Positions 20,117 to 30,127 of a DNA stretch of 64,000 nt are shown piece after piece. Below the pieces are notes generated by a model. That model did not search any database and was not told the DNA's origin. It saw only the letters and a program-made list of their open reading frames with translations. The stretch's first letter is position 1. The number at the start of each line of letters is the position of its first letter. Where the stretch lies: the NCBI GenBank assembly GCA_002783405.1, contig PFGG01000041.1, forward strand, positions 164,722-228,721. Direction: 5' to 3'. The stretch is from a bacterium (Candidatus Blackallbacteria) CG13_big_fil_rev_8_21_14_2_50_49_14. Lineage in GTDB: Bacteria; Cyanobacteriota; Sericytochromatia; UBA7694. The position numbers and the translations under genes are program-made.

Positions 20117-23100
20117 TTAACTGCTGATTTCTGTTTCCAGCAGTGAGGTCTTGGCGAACTGTTCTTTCAGTCGCTCTTTATACTGGGTCAAGCTGTCTTC
20201 AAACAGTTCAACCTCTGTTTCAGAGCCGTCATCGCCAACATGGAGAATCTGGATATCCAAGCCCAGACTCTGGAGCTCCCGGATCAGTACCTTGAAGGAC
20301 TCAGGGATTCCGGGTTTCTGAATATTCTTGCCCTTGACAATCGATTCATAAGCCGCGGCACGGCCCATGACATCGTCTGACTTGATCGTGAGCATTTCCT
20401 GCAGGGTATAAGCGGCCCCATAGGCTTCCAAGCCCCAAACTTCCATTTCCCCAAAACGCTGGCCGCCGAATTGGGCTTTACCCCCCAGAGGCTGTTGGGT
20501 AACCAAAGAGTAGGGGCCAGTAGAACGGGCATGGATTTTATCGTCTACAAGGTGAACCAGTTTCATCATGTAGATATTGCCCACGCCGACCTTCTGCATG
20601 AAGGCTTCACCCGTACGACCATCATAGAGGGTGATTTTGCCGGATTCCTGTAACCAGTTCCACTCGCTGCGGGCTTGAGCCTCTGCTTCACGGCGGAAAT
20701 CTGCTTCAGTTTCCAATTCCCCTTCAGTCATTTGAATGAATTGAAGATGCTCGGGTTTCATGGCCTGCAAGCGGGAGACAAACTCTTCAGTCGACTGGGC
20801 GATTTTGCGTTCGCGGGCGGCAATCAGCTCATTTTCAACCAACTGCTGTGAAGCCATGGCGCCAAACATTTCGTCGAAGGGGGTGATTTCCACCATTTCT
20901 TCGTTCAGGTCGGCAGCCAGACCCATCAGATATTCATAAATCTGACCCACGTTCATACGGCCCGGAACCCCCAGGGGATTCAGAACAATATCAACGGGTT
21001 TGCCATTGGGCAGATAGGGCATATCTTCGATCGGCAATACGCGGGAGATAATCCCCTTGTTGCCGTGACGGCCAGCCATTTTATCCCCGACAGAAATCTT
21101 ACGTTTCTGAGCGATATAGACACGCACTACTTTGTTGACGCCAGGGGGCAGCTCATCGCCATTTTCACGGCTGAAGACTTTGACATCTACCACACGGCCT
21201 TTTTCACCGTGGGGAACACGCAGTGAGGTATCGCGAACATCGCGGGCCTTTTCACCGAAAATGGCGCGCAGAAGTTTTTCTTCGGGTGGGTGTTCAGACT
21301 CCCCTTTGGGGGTGACTTTCCCGACCAGAATATCGCCGGGCTCAATTTCTGCACCGACACGGATAATGCCGTCTTCGTCGAGATCGCGCAGGGCGTCTTC
21401 GCCGACATTGGGAATATCGCGGGTAATTTCTTCAGCACCCAGTTTGGTGGTGCGGGCTTCGGTTTCATATTTTTCAATATGGATCGAGGTAAAGACATCA
21501 TCTTTGACGAGGCGACGTGAAATCAAAATCGCGTCTTCAAAGTTATAGCCTTCCCAGGGCATAAAGGCCACGATGATATTGCGGCCCAAAGCCAGCTCGC
21601 CTTCTTGGGTTGAAGCGCCATCAGCAATTAAATCGCCGACTTTAACTTTCTGGCCCAAAACAACACCGGGTTTCTGGTTGATACAGGTGTCCTGATTCGA
21701 ACGGTAGTATTTGAGCAAGTCGTATTGCTTAATATCACCTTTGGTACTTTTTACCCGTACCTTATCAGCGGAGACATAGATTACTTCACCTTCCTCTTCG
21801 GCCAGTACCAGACTGCCAGAGTCATAGGCTACGCGTTTTTCCAGACCTGTTCCTACCAAGGGGCGATCGGGCAGAACCAAGGGCACTGACTGACGTTGCA
21901 TGTTGGAACCCATCAAAGCGCGGTTCGCGTCATCGTGTTCCAGGAACGGAATGATGGAGGTTGCGACGGATACGATTTGTACCGGTGAAACGCCAACGAA
22001 CTCTACTTCATGGGGATCGACTTCAAAGAACTCACCGCGGAAACGCACGGGAATCTTTTTAAGCTGGAAGCGGCGTTCAACCACTTTTTCGCCTTCAATC
22101 TCAACTTCCACATCTTCAAAGCCCAAGTCACCTGGTGCAATATAGTGGTTGTCTTCTTTGTCGGCGGTCATGAAAATCAGCTCTTTGGTCAAGAGGCCAT
22201 TGCGTACACGCCAGTAGGGGGTTTCAAGGAAACCATACTCATTGACCTGAGAGAAGGTCGACATGGAATTGATCAAACCGGCATTGGGACCTTCAGGGGT
22301 CTCAATCGGGCAGATACGGCCATAGTGAGAAGTGTGGATATCGCGGACGGCGAAACCTGCGCGCTCACGGTTCAAACCGCCAGGCCCAAGGGCGCTGAGA
22401 CGGCGTTTGTGGGTTAACTCAGCCAGGGGATTGGTTTGGTCCATGAACTGAGAGAGCTGCGAAGAACCGAAGAATTCTTTGATCGAGGCCACCAAAGGTT
22501 TGGCATTGATCAGGTTCTGGGGGGTCAGGCTGTCGATATCCTGAATGGTCATGCGCTCACGCACAATTCGTTCGATACGGGTCAAACCCACGCGGAACTG
22601 GTTCTGCAGCAATTCGCCCACTGAGCGGATACGGCGGTTGCCCAAATGGTCGATATCGTCGAGATCGCCCATGTCGAAATTGAAGCCCACGAGATAATCG
22701 ATAATCGCAACAATGTCTTTGTTGTCGAGGGTGCGAACATCTTCAGGGACGTCGAGTTTCAGTTTCTGGTTGATCTTGTAACGGCCAACACGACCCAAAT
22801 CGTAGCGTTTGGGATCAAAGAAGCGGCTCTTGATCATCTGTTGTCCACCTTCAGCAGAAGGGGGGTCGCCAGGACGCAGTTTTTTATAAACTTCAATCAG
22901 GGCCTGATCGGTGGTTTCAATTCCGGCTGCCTTTTCTTTTTCAAGCGTGCGCTCGAGGAAATCACGGTGACGGAAAAGTTCTTTCATTTCCTGGGTTTGA
23001 TAACCCAAGGCACGTAAAAAGGTGGTAGCGAGAATTTTACGGGTTTTGTCGACACGGATATGAATCAGACCATGGTTGTCTGTTTCAAATTTCAGCCAAG

Positions 23101-23596
23101 CACCCCGATTGGGAATGACGGTGGCGGAGTAAAGTGTTTTACCGCCCGTTTCTGTATCTTCGCGTTTAAAATAAACCCCAGGTGAACGTACAATCTGGCT
23201 GACCACGACGCGCTCTGCGCCATTGATCACGAAAGTTCCACGTTCGGTCATCAGTGGCAATTCACCGATGAAAATTTTCTGTTCCTTGATTTCGCCAGTT
23301 TGTTTATTGACCAACTGTACAGGAATTTTAAGATGTGCAGCAAAAGTCAAATCCCGTGCCCGACAGTCGGGTACGGAATAGGGCGGTTGCTCAAGTTCGT
23401 AATTGGGAAGCAAATGAAGCTCGAGGCGGCCACTGTAATCCTGAATCGGAGAGAAAGATTCCAGAGCCTCGGGCAGGCCTTCCTGGAGGAACCATTTGAA
23501 GGAGTCTTTCTGAATCTTGATCAGGTCAGGTAACTGTTTAAAGCTCTCAGAAACCTCTTTGTGAATTTTCTTGCGTTCCACGGCGTTTGACAACAT
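20117..23596 (-). CDS. rpoB: DNA-directed RNA polymerase beta subunit
   Basis: The 1159-residue product is RpoB of the short, cyanobacteria-like size (E. coli 1342), without the large lineage insertions of proteobacteria. The rifampicin-binding cluster is intact at about 376-402 ([19 protein letters not shown], then [14 protein letters not shown]), which predicts no obvious built-in resistance change. The C-terminal region contains the conserved [19 protein letters not shown]. It forms the catalytic core with RpoC, encoded 55 bases downstream. The usual upstream ribosomal protein genes rplKAJL are absent; instead the gene has its own leader with a promoter and a terminator-like hairpin. Confidence 0.97.
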   Translation of the reverse strand: MLSNAVERKKIHKEVSESFKQLPDLIKIQKDSFKWFLQEGLPEALESFSPIQDYSGRLELHLLPNYELEQPPYSVPDCRARDLTFAAHLKIPVQLVNKQTGEIKEQKIFIGELPLMTERGTFVINGAERVVVSQIVRSPGVYFKREDTETGGKTLYSATVIPNRGAWLKFETDNHGLIHIRVDKTRKILATTFLRALGYQTQEMKELFRHRDFLERTLEKEKAAGIETTDQALIEVYKKLRPGDPPSAEGGQQMIKSRFFDPKRYDLGRVGRYKINQKLKLDVPEDVRTLDNKDIVAIIDYLVGFNFDMGDLDDIDHLGNRRIRSVGELLQNQFRVGLTRIERIVRERMTIQDIDSLTPQNLINAKPLVASIKEFFGSSQLSQFMDQTNPLAELTHKRRLSALGPGGLNRERAGFAVRDIHTSHYGRICPIETPEGPNAGLINSMSTFSQVNEYGFLETPYWRVRNGLLTKELIFMTADKEDNHYIAPGDLGFEDVEVEIEGEKVVERRFQLKKIPVRFRGEFFEVDPHEVEFVGVSPVQIVSVATSIIPFLEHDDANRALMGSNMQRQSVPLVLPDRPLVGTGLEKRVAYDSGSLVLAEEEGEVIYVSADKVRVKSTKGDIKQYDLLKYYRSNQDTCINQKPGVVLGQKVKVGDLIADGASTQEGELALGRNIIVAFMPWEGYNFEDAILISRRLVKDDVFTSIHIEKYETEARTTKLGAEEITRDIPNVGEDALRDLDEDGIIRVGAEIEPGDILVGKVTPKGESEHPPEEKLLRAIFGEKARDVRDTSLRVPHGEKGRVVDVKVFSRENGDELPPGVNKVVRVYIAQKRKISVGDKMAGRHGNKGIISRVLPIEDMPYLPNGKPVDIVLNPLGVPGRMNVGQIYEYLMGLAADLNEEMVEITPFDEMFGAMASQQLVENELIAARERKIAQSTEEFVSRLQAMKPEHLQFIQMTEGELETEADFRREAEAQARSEWNWLQESGKITLYDGRTGEAFMQKVGVGNIYMMKLVHLVDDKIHARSTGPYSLVTQQPLGGKAQFGGQRFGEMEVWGLEAYGAAYTLQEMLTIKSDDVMGRAAAYESIVKGKNIQKPGIPESFKVLIRELQSLGLDIQILHVGDDGSETEVELFEDSLTQYKERLKEQFAKTSLLETEISS

Positions 23597-23705
23597 GGGT
23601 GAACTATCTACCTACCTTTAAGTGTTTATTCATCCAATGGGATGGATAATGCCCTGCAATTGCGGGGCGCTGGGAATTGGGGACCGTCAAACTGACTGTC
23701 GCTGC

Positions 23706-23748
23706 CAAAAAAAAATAAGATGCCACACCCGAAAAATTTCGGGGGCAT
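23706..23748 (-). terminator. Terminator-like hairpin (attenuator) in the rpoB leader
   Basis: On the minus strand, ATGCC plus CCCGAAA pairs with TTTCGGG plus GGCAT (a three-base bulge between the two parts), followed by CTTA and nine T. It lies about 110 bases before the rpoB start and downstream of a good promoter, so it can stop early transcription. An alternative antiterminated fold was not modelled. Confidence 0.6.
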
Positions 23749-23825
23749 AAATAATTGAATTGTAAAGCTGCCAGCATTCAGTGCTATGCGAGACCAACCC
23801 TCTAAAGAATGTATCGCAGTTTAGA

Positions 23826-23855
23826 AGTTTAATGACTCTAAGCCATGCTTGTCAA
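23826..23855 (-). promoter_or_regulatory. Sigma-70-type promoter for rpoBC
   Basis: On the minus strand a perfect -35 TTGACA (23855-23850) is followed after 18 bases by TAAACT (23831-23826) as -10. A start near 23818 would give a leader of about 220 bases that contains the terminator-like hairpin. Confidence 0.5.
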
Positions 23856-24216
23856 GGTGTTTTTCATAAGTTTTACAACCTATTGGTAAAATAAAACAAG
23901 AATATTTAAAAACAGAATTTTGCCCAGGACAGGGATCACATTCCGATGCTTTTGCAAGGGGGGGCTTCCAATAAGAGGATTGCTTTTTTGTGCTGAAATC
24001 ATCGTACTGCTTGCTTTTCAAGTTGTAAAAGCCGAATCTATTATTTTGTCTGAAAGGCAGGTGGATGACTGCAAAAAACCAGCTTGCTTGGTGTTTTGGC
24101 TGGCTTGACTCAGTCTAAACCCCATACAATCCCCCAAATGGGTATGGGTATATGGTTATTAGAATATATAAGCAATAAGATTCATTCGGGTCTGGGGTGA
24201 TGGCTGTCTATACAGT
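23856..24216. other. Non-coding stretch upstream of the rpoB promoter
   Basis: About 360 bases with no convincing gene. A 66-codon minus-strand frame at 23821-24021 has no family match or ribosome binding site and overlaps the rpoB promoter. The only structured element seen is the C-rich hairpin at 24121-24148, described separately. Confidence 0.5.
24121..24148. repeat. C-rich hairpin resembling two others in the window
   Basis: CCCATAC (24121-24127) pairs with GTATGGG (24142-24148). Read on the minus strand it contains CCCATACCCATTTGGG, nearly identical to the core of the hairpin at 36975-36996. No long T run adjoins it, so it is not an obvious terminator. Confidence 0.4.
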
Positions 24217-24250
24217 CGAAAAGCGTCCAAGCTAACGAGCTGGACGCTTA
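24217..24250 (-). terminator. Intrinsic terminator after the 78-aa gene
   Basis: AAGCGTCCA (24221-24229) pairs with TGGACGCTT (24241-24249). On the minus strand the hairpin is followed by TTTTC. It lies about 60 bases after the stop of the small charged protein gene. Confidence 0.65.
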
Positions 24251-24311
24251 GTTATTCGTGAAACCGAGCGCAAAGAAATACTTTCTTGCACTCAAAAATT
24301 ATTCTGGAGAA

Positions 24312-24548
24312 TCAATAAAATAGGTCTGCGTTTTGTTTGCGTTTCTTCCCCATTGATGTTTTCTTGGCATTTCTCCGGCCTTTCGGTTGTTCGAAGGCAG
24401 CTTCAAACTCGCTGTATTCCCCTTCAAACATTTCGATATCTTCATCCTCTTCCTGATAAGAATAGGTATAGAGATACTTTTTTTGGTTAGAACCTTTTTT
24501 CAAACCTTTGGGGTCACGATCGACAGACATGAGAACTTTATTTGACAC
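24312..24548 (-). CDS. Small, highly charged protein of unknown function
   Basis: A 78-residue frame with a very polar composition: a basic N-terminal third (DPKGLKKGSNQKK), an acidic middle (EEDEDIEMFEGEYSEFE) and a basic C-terminus (KGRRNAKKTSMGKKRKQ). I recognise no family. The charge layout would suit nucleic-acid or ribosome contact, but that is speculation. The start is uncertain: the GTG at 24548 directly abuts an AAGGAG, while the ATG at 24530 is 18 bases from it, so neither spacing is ideal. A terminator-like hairpin follows the stop, which supports a real transcription unit. Confidence 0.5.
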   Translation of the reverse strand: MSNKVLMSVDRDPKGLKKGSNQKKYLYTYSYQEEDEDIEMFEGEYSEFEAAFEQPKGRRNAKKTSMGKKRKQNADLFY

Positions 24549-24760
24549 TCCTTCTCAAAATGAAATGAAATTATAGTTTTGTCAGAAAGTTTGGGTTTTA
24601 AAGCACATTTTACTTTTTCCTATCTAGCTGGCAGCGAACAGGAAGGGTTAGCCACATGACACTCTAAAACCGATTTATAAATTTATTCTAGCGTATGAAG
24701 TCTGGTTTTTCAGCGGCTGGAAATCATAAAATTAGGTTAAATTTTTTGCTTGCGTGAAAT

Positions 24761-26002
24761 TTAGGGCAAAAACCAAAGTAAAATGCGCAGGTTTTGTGAA
24801 TCGAGCAGTGTTTCATGAACTTGGGCTGAGCGGGTGCGTACAAGCTCGATTTTTAGGGGAGATACCCAGGTGGACTCTTGAATTTGTATGGGTGGCAAAC
24901 TGCTCATTGCCAGTGGCTGTTTGAGGGCCAGAGCGGTACGGATGGCGGGAAGAATCTCTTGACGTAGGTCGGCTTGAACTCCTTCCGGTTGCAAACGATC
25001 CTGCTCAAGAATATCCTGGGGGCGCAAATTTTCTTGTTGTACCAGCGGGTAGGCACTGAGCTGAATCGACATGGGCTGGGAGGAGAGTACAGCAGAGGCC
25101 GTTTTGACCTCGATACCCAAGCCAGAATGGTTCTCAAGTGAACTGAGAACCTGCTGAATATTGGCTTCAGAAACGCGAATGCGGCTGCCCTCAGTTTCAG
25201 GCAAGCCCATTTGCTGGGCATAGGCTTCGGTTAAATCCAAAACACGGGCCATGGCTGCCTGGGCTTTGTCATTTTCCTCCAGGCCCATGGCTTCAAAGCG
25301 CATCAGGGTTTCATTGGCCTTTGCCATGAATACATAGGATTTTTGACTGCGGTGCGTCTGGGCCAGCTCAGGGCCTGATGCCCGTGAAGCGGGGCGATGG
25401 GGTTCGACCCCATGGGAAACTTTTAATCTCAGATCTTGGCTGGAAAAATGGGTTTGAAGCGCTTTGGGCAGTGCCTTGGGAGCAAGATGCTGCACAGATT
25501 TTTTCATCGGCATCTCAGCCTTGGCCAGACGCAGAGGCTCGGGCTTTAGATTCTGATGTGACTGAGGAGCAGGTATCACTGCTTGCCTTGCTGTCGCTTT
25601 GGGAGCAAGGGGGGGCTGTATTGGCTGAGGAAGGGCTGCAAGCGTAATTTCTTGCTGCGCAAGCTTTGCAACTTGAACTCTGTTTTGGGTTTTTAATCTG
25701 CGCAAAACCTGCACGAGTTCAGATTGGTGGGCCTGTTCTTTTTCGCTGGATTCACTCAATAAAAATTCAGGGTTCAGCAATGCCATGCGGGTTTTGCCTG
25801 ATACAGCCAAGTAGCTGCCAAAAAGTCCGGCAGAAAGAGCCATGCTGAGGATCACCGTCATAAACGTACTGGTATATTTGGGACGCATTGCAAAAAGACT
25901 GAGCTTTTTTTTGCCAATTTTCCGGCCTAACTCATTCCCTAGTAAAGCCGAAAGCCCGCCAGAACACACAAATAACAATAAAATCCAAGCCGCAGGTTTC
26001 AA
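24761..26002 (-). CDS. DUF3084-like membrane protein
   Basis: The 413-residue product has two N-terminal membrane segments (about 4-22 and 47-67) separated by a conserved basic loop GRKIGKKKLSLFAMRPKYT, the hallmark of DUF3084 proteins known from Cyanobacteria and a few other phyla. A coiled-coil-like and low-complexity region (80-230) follows, then a C-terminal domain (235-413). The family's function is unknown. The only in-frame start that keeps the first membrane segment is the TTG at 26002; no in-frame ATG was found between it and the preceding stop. The gene stands alone, 91 bases downstream of the menF stop on the same strand. Confidence 0.65.
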   Translation of the reverse strand: MKPAAWILLLFVCSGGLSALLGNELGRKIGKKKLSLFAMRPKYTSTFMTVILSMALSAGLFGSYLAVSGKTRMALLNPEFLLSESSEKEQAHQSELVQVLRRLKTQNRVQVAKLAQQEITLAALPQPIQPPLAPKATARQAVIPAPQSHQNLKPEPLRLAKAEMPMKKSVQHLAPKALPKALQTHFSSQDLRLKVSHGVEPHRPASRASGPELAQTHRSQKSYVFMAKANETLMRFEAMGLEENDKAQAAMARVLDLTEAYAQQMGLPETEGSRIRVSEANIQQVLSSLENHSGLGIEVKTASAVLSSQPMSIQLSAYPLVQQENLRPQDILEQDRLQPEGVQADLRQEILPAIRTALALKQPLAMSSLPPIQIQESTWVSPLKIELVRTRSAQVHETLLDSQNLRILLWFLP

Positions 26003-26092
26003 ATCAAACCATCCAAATGAAACGATTGAAATCTGTACGCAGCGAGTAAAAACCTGACATAACCGCTAATACAGCACTTTTCTATATCCAGT

Positions 26093-27523
26093 CTAGCACT
26101 GCCCGGCACATGGGGACAACCATGCCCTGGGTGAAATCCTTTCAGGCGGGTGTTCCTTAAACAGACGCAAAAGTGTCTCAAGTTTTGCATTGAGTTCTTC
26201 CCATTCGGCTTCAGCGACTGAACCCTTGACAATTCCTGCACCTGTATAAAAGCGCAATTGATCAGATTGAACCAAAACACAGCGCAGTGCCACTGCGAAT
26301 TCAGTTTGAGAGGCGTTCATCCAGCCCACGGGGCTGCTGTACCAGCCTCGAAAGAGTGCCTGGGTCTTTTCGAGTGCTTCCAGGGCAGCAGGTCGGGGAA
26401 GACCCGCCACAGCGGGAGTAGGATGAAGGGCTTCAATCAAATCGGCATCGTTGGGGAGAACCTTCAGTTGTGCTTGAATCGGTTGGTACAGATGCTGTAC
26501 GGGGCCGCTTTGTATCAGCCTGAGCGGTTCTACTTCTGGACTCTGTGTGGAAAAAGGTTTCAAGACTCTGTTCAGAAAATCTGTGACCATCCGGTGTTCA
26601 AGCCGGTCCTTGTCGCTGCCAAGCAGTTCATTTTCAAGGCGGTGGTGAAGGGTTTGGTCTAGGCTGGAACGTCGGGTTCCTGCGAGGGCTTCCGTTCTTA
26701 AGGAAACCCCCTTGCGTTGGTATAAACGTTCGGGGGATAACCCAGCGAAAATGGTTCCCTGGGGCCACTCAAAATAATAGAGATAGGCGGGCAATTCAGC
26801 CTCCAGCAGGAGTTTCAAAAGCCGGATACCCGAAAGAGCTGTTGATGCTTGAAAATGAGAGACACGGGCCAAAACCGCTTTGTCCAATTTATGTTCTGAA
26901 AAATGCTTCAGCATTTCAGCCACCTGTTGGCTCCATTCGCGTTGATCAGGCTGATGTTTCAAGAGCTGTAAATCTGGCAAGGGCAACTCAGAATCAGGGC
27001 TGGGAGGCTGAACCGCTTGGATGAGCTTGATGATTTCGTGGCGGGATGCTTGATTCTGATCATAGAAATTGAGGTTTAAATAAAAATTCTGGGCCTTACG
27101 GGTGATTTCAAAGCGGGGAATCACCCAGCGTGAAGTCTCCATCTCATCCCAGGCAGGATGGGGGGGGAAATTTGAATTTTTGCTGATTGGAAAGGCCGTC
27201 CCGCCAAAGGCCCGTAAATCTTCAGGCGCGCTTTGAAGGGTTGTTTGCAACTCTGAGAATAAAGCTTGAAGAGAAGGATAACTGCGGGCATGGAATTCTT
27301 GGGCGATTCCCCAACCCAGGCGAAAATCCTGACCTGAACGGTTTTTCCAACAAAATTTAAAGGTCTGGGTTTGGGCGCGCAACCAGTCCAAAAGGGGGCG
27401 TTTTTCTAAACGAACAGATAGACGTTTCCACGCGGAAAATGGGGTCTGAGGAAGCTGTTCAATCTGTAGTTCCAGCGCCTTCAGTTCAGGTGGAATAACC
27501 TGTTCTGTATCCTTGCGAATCAT
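26093..27523 (-). CDS. menF: Isochorismate synthase
   Basis: MenF converts chorismate to isochorismate, the first committed step of menaquinone synthesis. The C-terminal two thirds show the chorismate-binding fold: FEWPQGTIFAGLSPERLYQR, TEALAGTRRS, the ELLGSDKDRLEH helix, LHPTPAVAGLPR, and the end region YSSPVGWMN, FYTGAGIVKGS and AEWEELNAKLE. These are the normal motifs of MenF/EntC/DhbC. The start is taken at ATG 27523, preceded by GGGAGG at seven bases; an ATG at 27541 lacks a site. Length (476 residues) is normal. A menA gene lies 16 kb away, so the pathway genes are dispersed. It is divergent from the PEP-synthase-like gene with a 109-base gap. Confidence 0.9.
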   Translation of the reverse strand: MIRKDTEQVIPPELKALELQIEQLPQTPFSAWKRLSVRLEKRPLLDWLRAQTQTFKFCWKNRSGQDFRLGWGIAQEFHARSYPSLQALFSELQTTLQSAPEDLRAFGGTAFPISKNSNFPPHPAWDEMETSRWVIPRFEITRKAQNFYLNLNFYDQNQASRHEIIKLIQAVQPPSPDSELPLPDLQLLKHQPDQREWSQQVAEMLKHFSEHKLDKAVLARVSHFQASTALSGIRLLKLLLEAELPAYLYYFEWPQGTIFAGLSPERLYQRKGVSLRTEALAGTRRSSLDQTLHHRLENELLGSDKDRLEHRMVTDFLNRVLKPFSTQSPEVEPLRLIQSGPVQHLYQPIQAQLKVLPNDADLIEALHPTPAVAGLPRPAALEALEKTQALFRGWYSSPVGWMNASQTEFAVALRCVLVQSDQLRFYTGAGIVKGSVAEAEWEELNAKLETLLRLFKEHPPERISPRAWLSPCAGQC

Positions 27524-27632
27524 GATTTGCCTCCCAGACATGGTCTCAGTTTAGCCGGTGTATGACTTTCTCTGCAATGCGATTCTTTCAGAAGAGGCTG
27601 CTCTGTCTGCAAGAATCGGCTAAAATGACTGC

Positions 27633-29582
27633 ATGAACTGGCAAAAAATACCCTGCGACGCTTTTTTCCAAATCCCTCGATTTTTTCTGCCTGAGGGTTT
27701 GTCCTTGTTGTGTCAGGCAGCGAATGCCGGCCTCAGGGTGCTTCCCGGTTTTTTCAGTTTGCCTGAATCAGCCGTTTTTCTGCAAAGTGCAGAAAAACCG
27801 GGTTTAGGAAGGTGTTTTTTGCGTCGCTTGGATTCACCCCTTGCTGATTTCGGCCTCTCGGAAACCCGTTCTCTGGATTCAATCCAATTGGATTTACTCG
27901 AAACTGGATTTTGGCTGATCCAACCCCTGTCCACGGCTTTTCAAGCACGGGGGAGTTTGGCCCTGGATCCTGAATTCAATCAGGATCAGGTAGAAATTCT
28001 TTGGCCAGAAGTGAGAGCCGCTGAAATCATTGAACAGATCAAGGCCTGGGATAGTGAAGAAGAAGTAACCTTGAACCAGCGTTTGGCAAAGCTTTCTGCC
28101 TTGTTTCGTATGCATATCTGCGATCAGAAAGTTACTTTGGAATGGGCGGATGATGGTTCTCAGACTTGGCTGGTTTCAGTGCAAACGGAGCCTCTGTTGG
28201 AACCCCCAACAGCCTGGAAACCTCTGGCAGAATTAGAAGCTTTTGGACAGCGGCCAGAACCTTTGCTTTGTTCCCTTTTGAACCAGCTTGCTGAAGATAT
28301 TTCAGAAAGCTGGCTTAAACCGATGGGGCTCGAACCCAGATCTGTTTTGCTGAAGACGTTTGCAGGTGAGCTTTTTTTTCAAGTTGAGTTTATCACACAA
28401 TTGACGGCTTGGCGGGACAATTTGTCCTGGTGGAGCTATTTACGTACCTTGAGGCAAGCCATCAAGCAATCCCAGCGGGCCCGCCGTTGGCTGCTCGAAA
28501 GCTTTTCGATTCCCCATCCGGGCCTGTTGGGATATACGCAGCAATTGGCTGAACTCTATGCACTTTATTTGGGGGTTTCGCTTCCGCTTTCACTTTTACT
28601 GGAGCGAGCCTTGCTTCCCTTTGAAAAAGCGGGGGTATTGGAAAGTCTGCAACGCTTATCCTTCAGTTCCGGTTCGCGTTTACTTCAGGCTTTGAACCAT
28701 CTTCGCGATCTGGCACAGATCCTCCTGGCAGAAGGCCGAAAGCCTGATTTGAATGGCTTTTTAAGGCATGCTGTCTTTCGACAGGAATGGCAAGTTTTTA
28801 TGTCTCAATATGGGCACCGTGGCAGTCAGGAGTTTCTACCCAGTTCGTTACGCCTTGCCGATCAGCCCGAACGCGTTCTGAAAGCTTTGCTCTTGCCTTG
28901 GCAGGCTTTTCGTGAGGAGCTTGAACCGCCTCGCCACTATTGGTTTTGGCGGCCGCTCTGGAAAATCCTTCAGCCTGTGCTTGAGGAACGTGAAGACTTG
29001 CGCTCTGATGCCCTGTGGGCGATTTATCAGGTGCGTAAACAAATGCAGAACTTAATTGAAACCGCTGTTCAAGCAGAACAATTGCCGACGGAGGATGATT
29101 TTTGGCAGCTGAACCTTGAAGAAGTAGCAGCTTTGGATCGGGGCGCTATTTTTTCCTCGGCTTATCTTGCCCCTCGCCAGCAAAGCGAAGGCTTCTGCGC
29201 AAACACTCATCAGCCTGAGTCTCAGAACAAAACCGCAAAGGCTCTCTTTCCGGGCGAAAGAGAAGTGATGCTCTGGTGCCCACTTTCTGCAGAAGAAAAT
29301 CTGCCTGAGGACTTCAAACCCTGGTCGACCTGTTTGGTGCTTGCAGTCTTTGATCCTGGCCGTTGGCTTCAGATTCAGCAGGTTTCCATGGTGATCCTGG
29401 CTGAAAATTCAGATCATACAGGGGCTTTGAGTTTTTTACGTGAAGCAGGCATTCCTGCCCTGACGGGTGTGGGAGAGGATATTTTGAAGTTTAAAACCGG
29501 ACAGGAAATTTTAATCCGTGAAACCGAATGGGAATGGCTGGTTTTAGAGGAAGAGCCAGAATCTGAAGCTTCGTTGACTTAG
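27633..29582 (+). CDS. Degenerate PEP-synthase/rifampin-phosphotransferase-like protein
   Basis: The 649-residue product follows the layout of PEP-utilising dikinases in weakened form. Residues 25-45 echo the GGKGANL...PPGF opening (CQAANAGLRVLPGF), 85-112 echo the ATP-grasp centre, and 168-188 echo the VQxRP region (SVQTEPL). At 390-400 is YGHRGSQEF, close to the YGHRG motif of PEP synthase and rifampin phosphotransferase. The C-terminal swivel domain keeps a histidine in ENSDHTGALSFLREAGIPALTG (about H595), where active enzymes have THAAIVARExGIPAVVG. The glycine-rich and charged ATP-grasp residues are largely lost. It may be a catalytically altered or inactive relative. The stop overlaps the convergent small gene by four bases. 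Confidence 0.5.
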   Translation: MNWQKIPCDAFFQIPRFFLPEGLSLLCQAANAGLRVLPGFFSLPESAVFLQSAEKPGLGRCFLRRLDSPLADFGLSETRSLDSIQLDLLETGFWLIQPLSTAFQARGSLALDPEFNQDQVEILWPEVRAAEIIEQIKAWDSEEEVTLNQRLAKLSALFRMHICDQKVTLEWADDGSQTWLVSVQTEPLLEPPTAWKPLAELEAFGQRPEPLLCSLLNQLAEDISESWLKPMGLEPRSVLLKTFAGELFFQVEFITQLTAWRDNLSWWSYLRTLRQAIKQSQRARRWLLESFSIPHPGLLGYTQQLAELYALYLGVSLPLSLLLERALLPFEKAGVLESLQRLSFSSGSRLLQALNHLRDLAQILLAEGRKPDLNGFLRHAVFRQEWQVFMSQYGHRGSQEFLPSSLRLADQPERVLKALLLPWQAFREELEPPRHYWFWRPLWKILQPVLEEREDLRSDALWAIYQVRKQMQNLIETAVQAEQLPTEDDFWQLNLEEVAALDRGAIFSSAYLAPRQQSEGFCANTHQPESQNKTAKALFPGEREVMLWCPLSAEENLPEDFKPWSTCLVLAVFDPGRWLQIQQVSMVILAENSDHTGALSFLREAGIPALTGVGEDILKFKTGQEILIRETEWEWLVLEEEPESEASLT

Positions 29583-29986
29583 ATCAGACATTCTACCGTT
29601 TGAATCAAGGTGGAGTAAAAATGCTCGCAGAGCACCACTGCAATCAGAGAGGCGACCGTTGATTTGCCTAGTTTCTCTTCAAAAAGACTGATCAGATTGA
29701 GTTCAGCTTCAGTGGTTAAAATCCAGGGGTTTTCAGACAAGAGCTGCACCAAATCGCCGTAACTCAAACTCATCACGAGTTCTACAGACATTTGTTCGGC
29801 TTGGTTTGCGATTTCAAGGTATTCGATTTGACTGACTTTTTTTCCTCCGTGGTTGAAGCGCTGCAAAAGTAAATCCAGAAGTGATTCAAGTGAATCAGAA
29901 TTTCGAAACCAATTGTCCATGGTGATTTTGTCGATCACCTTGGGAATCAGTGATCGCATATCGACAAGATTGCTGTAACTGCTCAT
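29579..29986 (-). CDS. Small helical protein of unknown function
   Basis: The 135-residue product is predicted mostly alpha-helical, with no signal peptide, cysteine pattern or motif I recognise. The C-terminal third is hydrophobic (TVASLIAVVLCEHFYSTLI) but looks like a buried or amphipathic helix rather than a clear membrane segment. The gene stands alone, converging on the PEP-synthase-like gene with a four-base overlap of stops. Confidence 0.5.
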   Translation of the reverse strand: MSSYSNLVDMRSLIPKVIDKITMDNWFRNSDSLESLLDLLLQRFNHGGKKVSQIEYLEIANQAEQMSVELVMSLSYGDLVQLLSENPWILTTEAELNLISLFEEKLGKSTVASLIAVVLCEHFYSTLIQTVECLI

Positions 29987-30088
29987 CGGACTCCCCGTTC
30001 TGCGAATCTACTCCATCATCATACCCTATTCTCAAGCAAATAATGGAGTCAAACTTTCTACCTGGAAGCAGGGCTCTCGTCTATTTTT

Positions 30089-30127
30089 AAGCAGGTATCC
30101 TCCCTCTTTACGGGGGATTTTTTTAGG
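30089..30127 (+). terminator. Weak terminator-like hairpin
   Basis: A C-rich arm (ATCCTCCC) can pair with GGGGGAT, with a mismatch, before a run of seven T on the plus strand. The plus-strand gene it could serve ends 500 bases upstream, so its use is uncertain. Confidence 0.25.

Noticed and set aside
22010..22417. 135-codon plus-strand frame inside rpoB
   Set aside because: Antisense to conserved RpoB residues; no independent support.
23821..24021. 66-codon minus-strand frame before rpoB
   Set aside because: Overlaps the best rpoB promoter and has no start signal or recognisable protein features.
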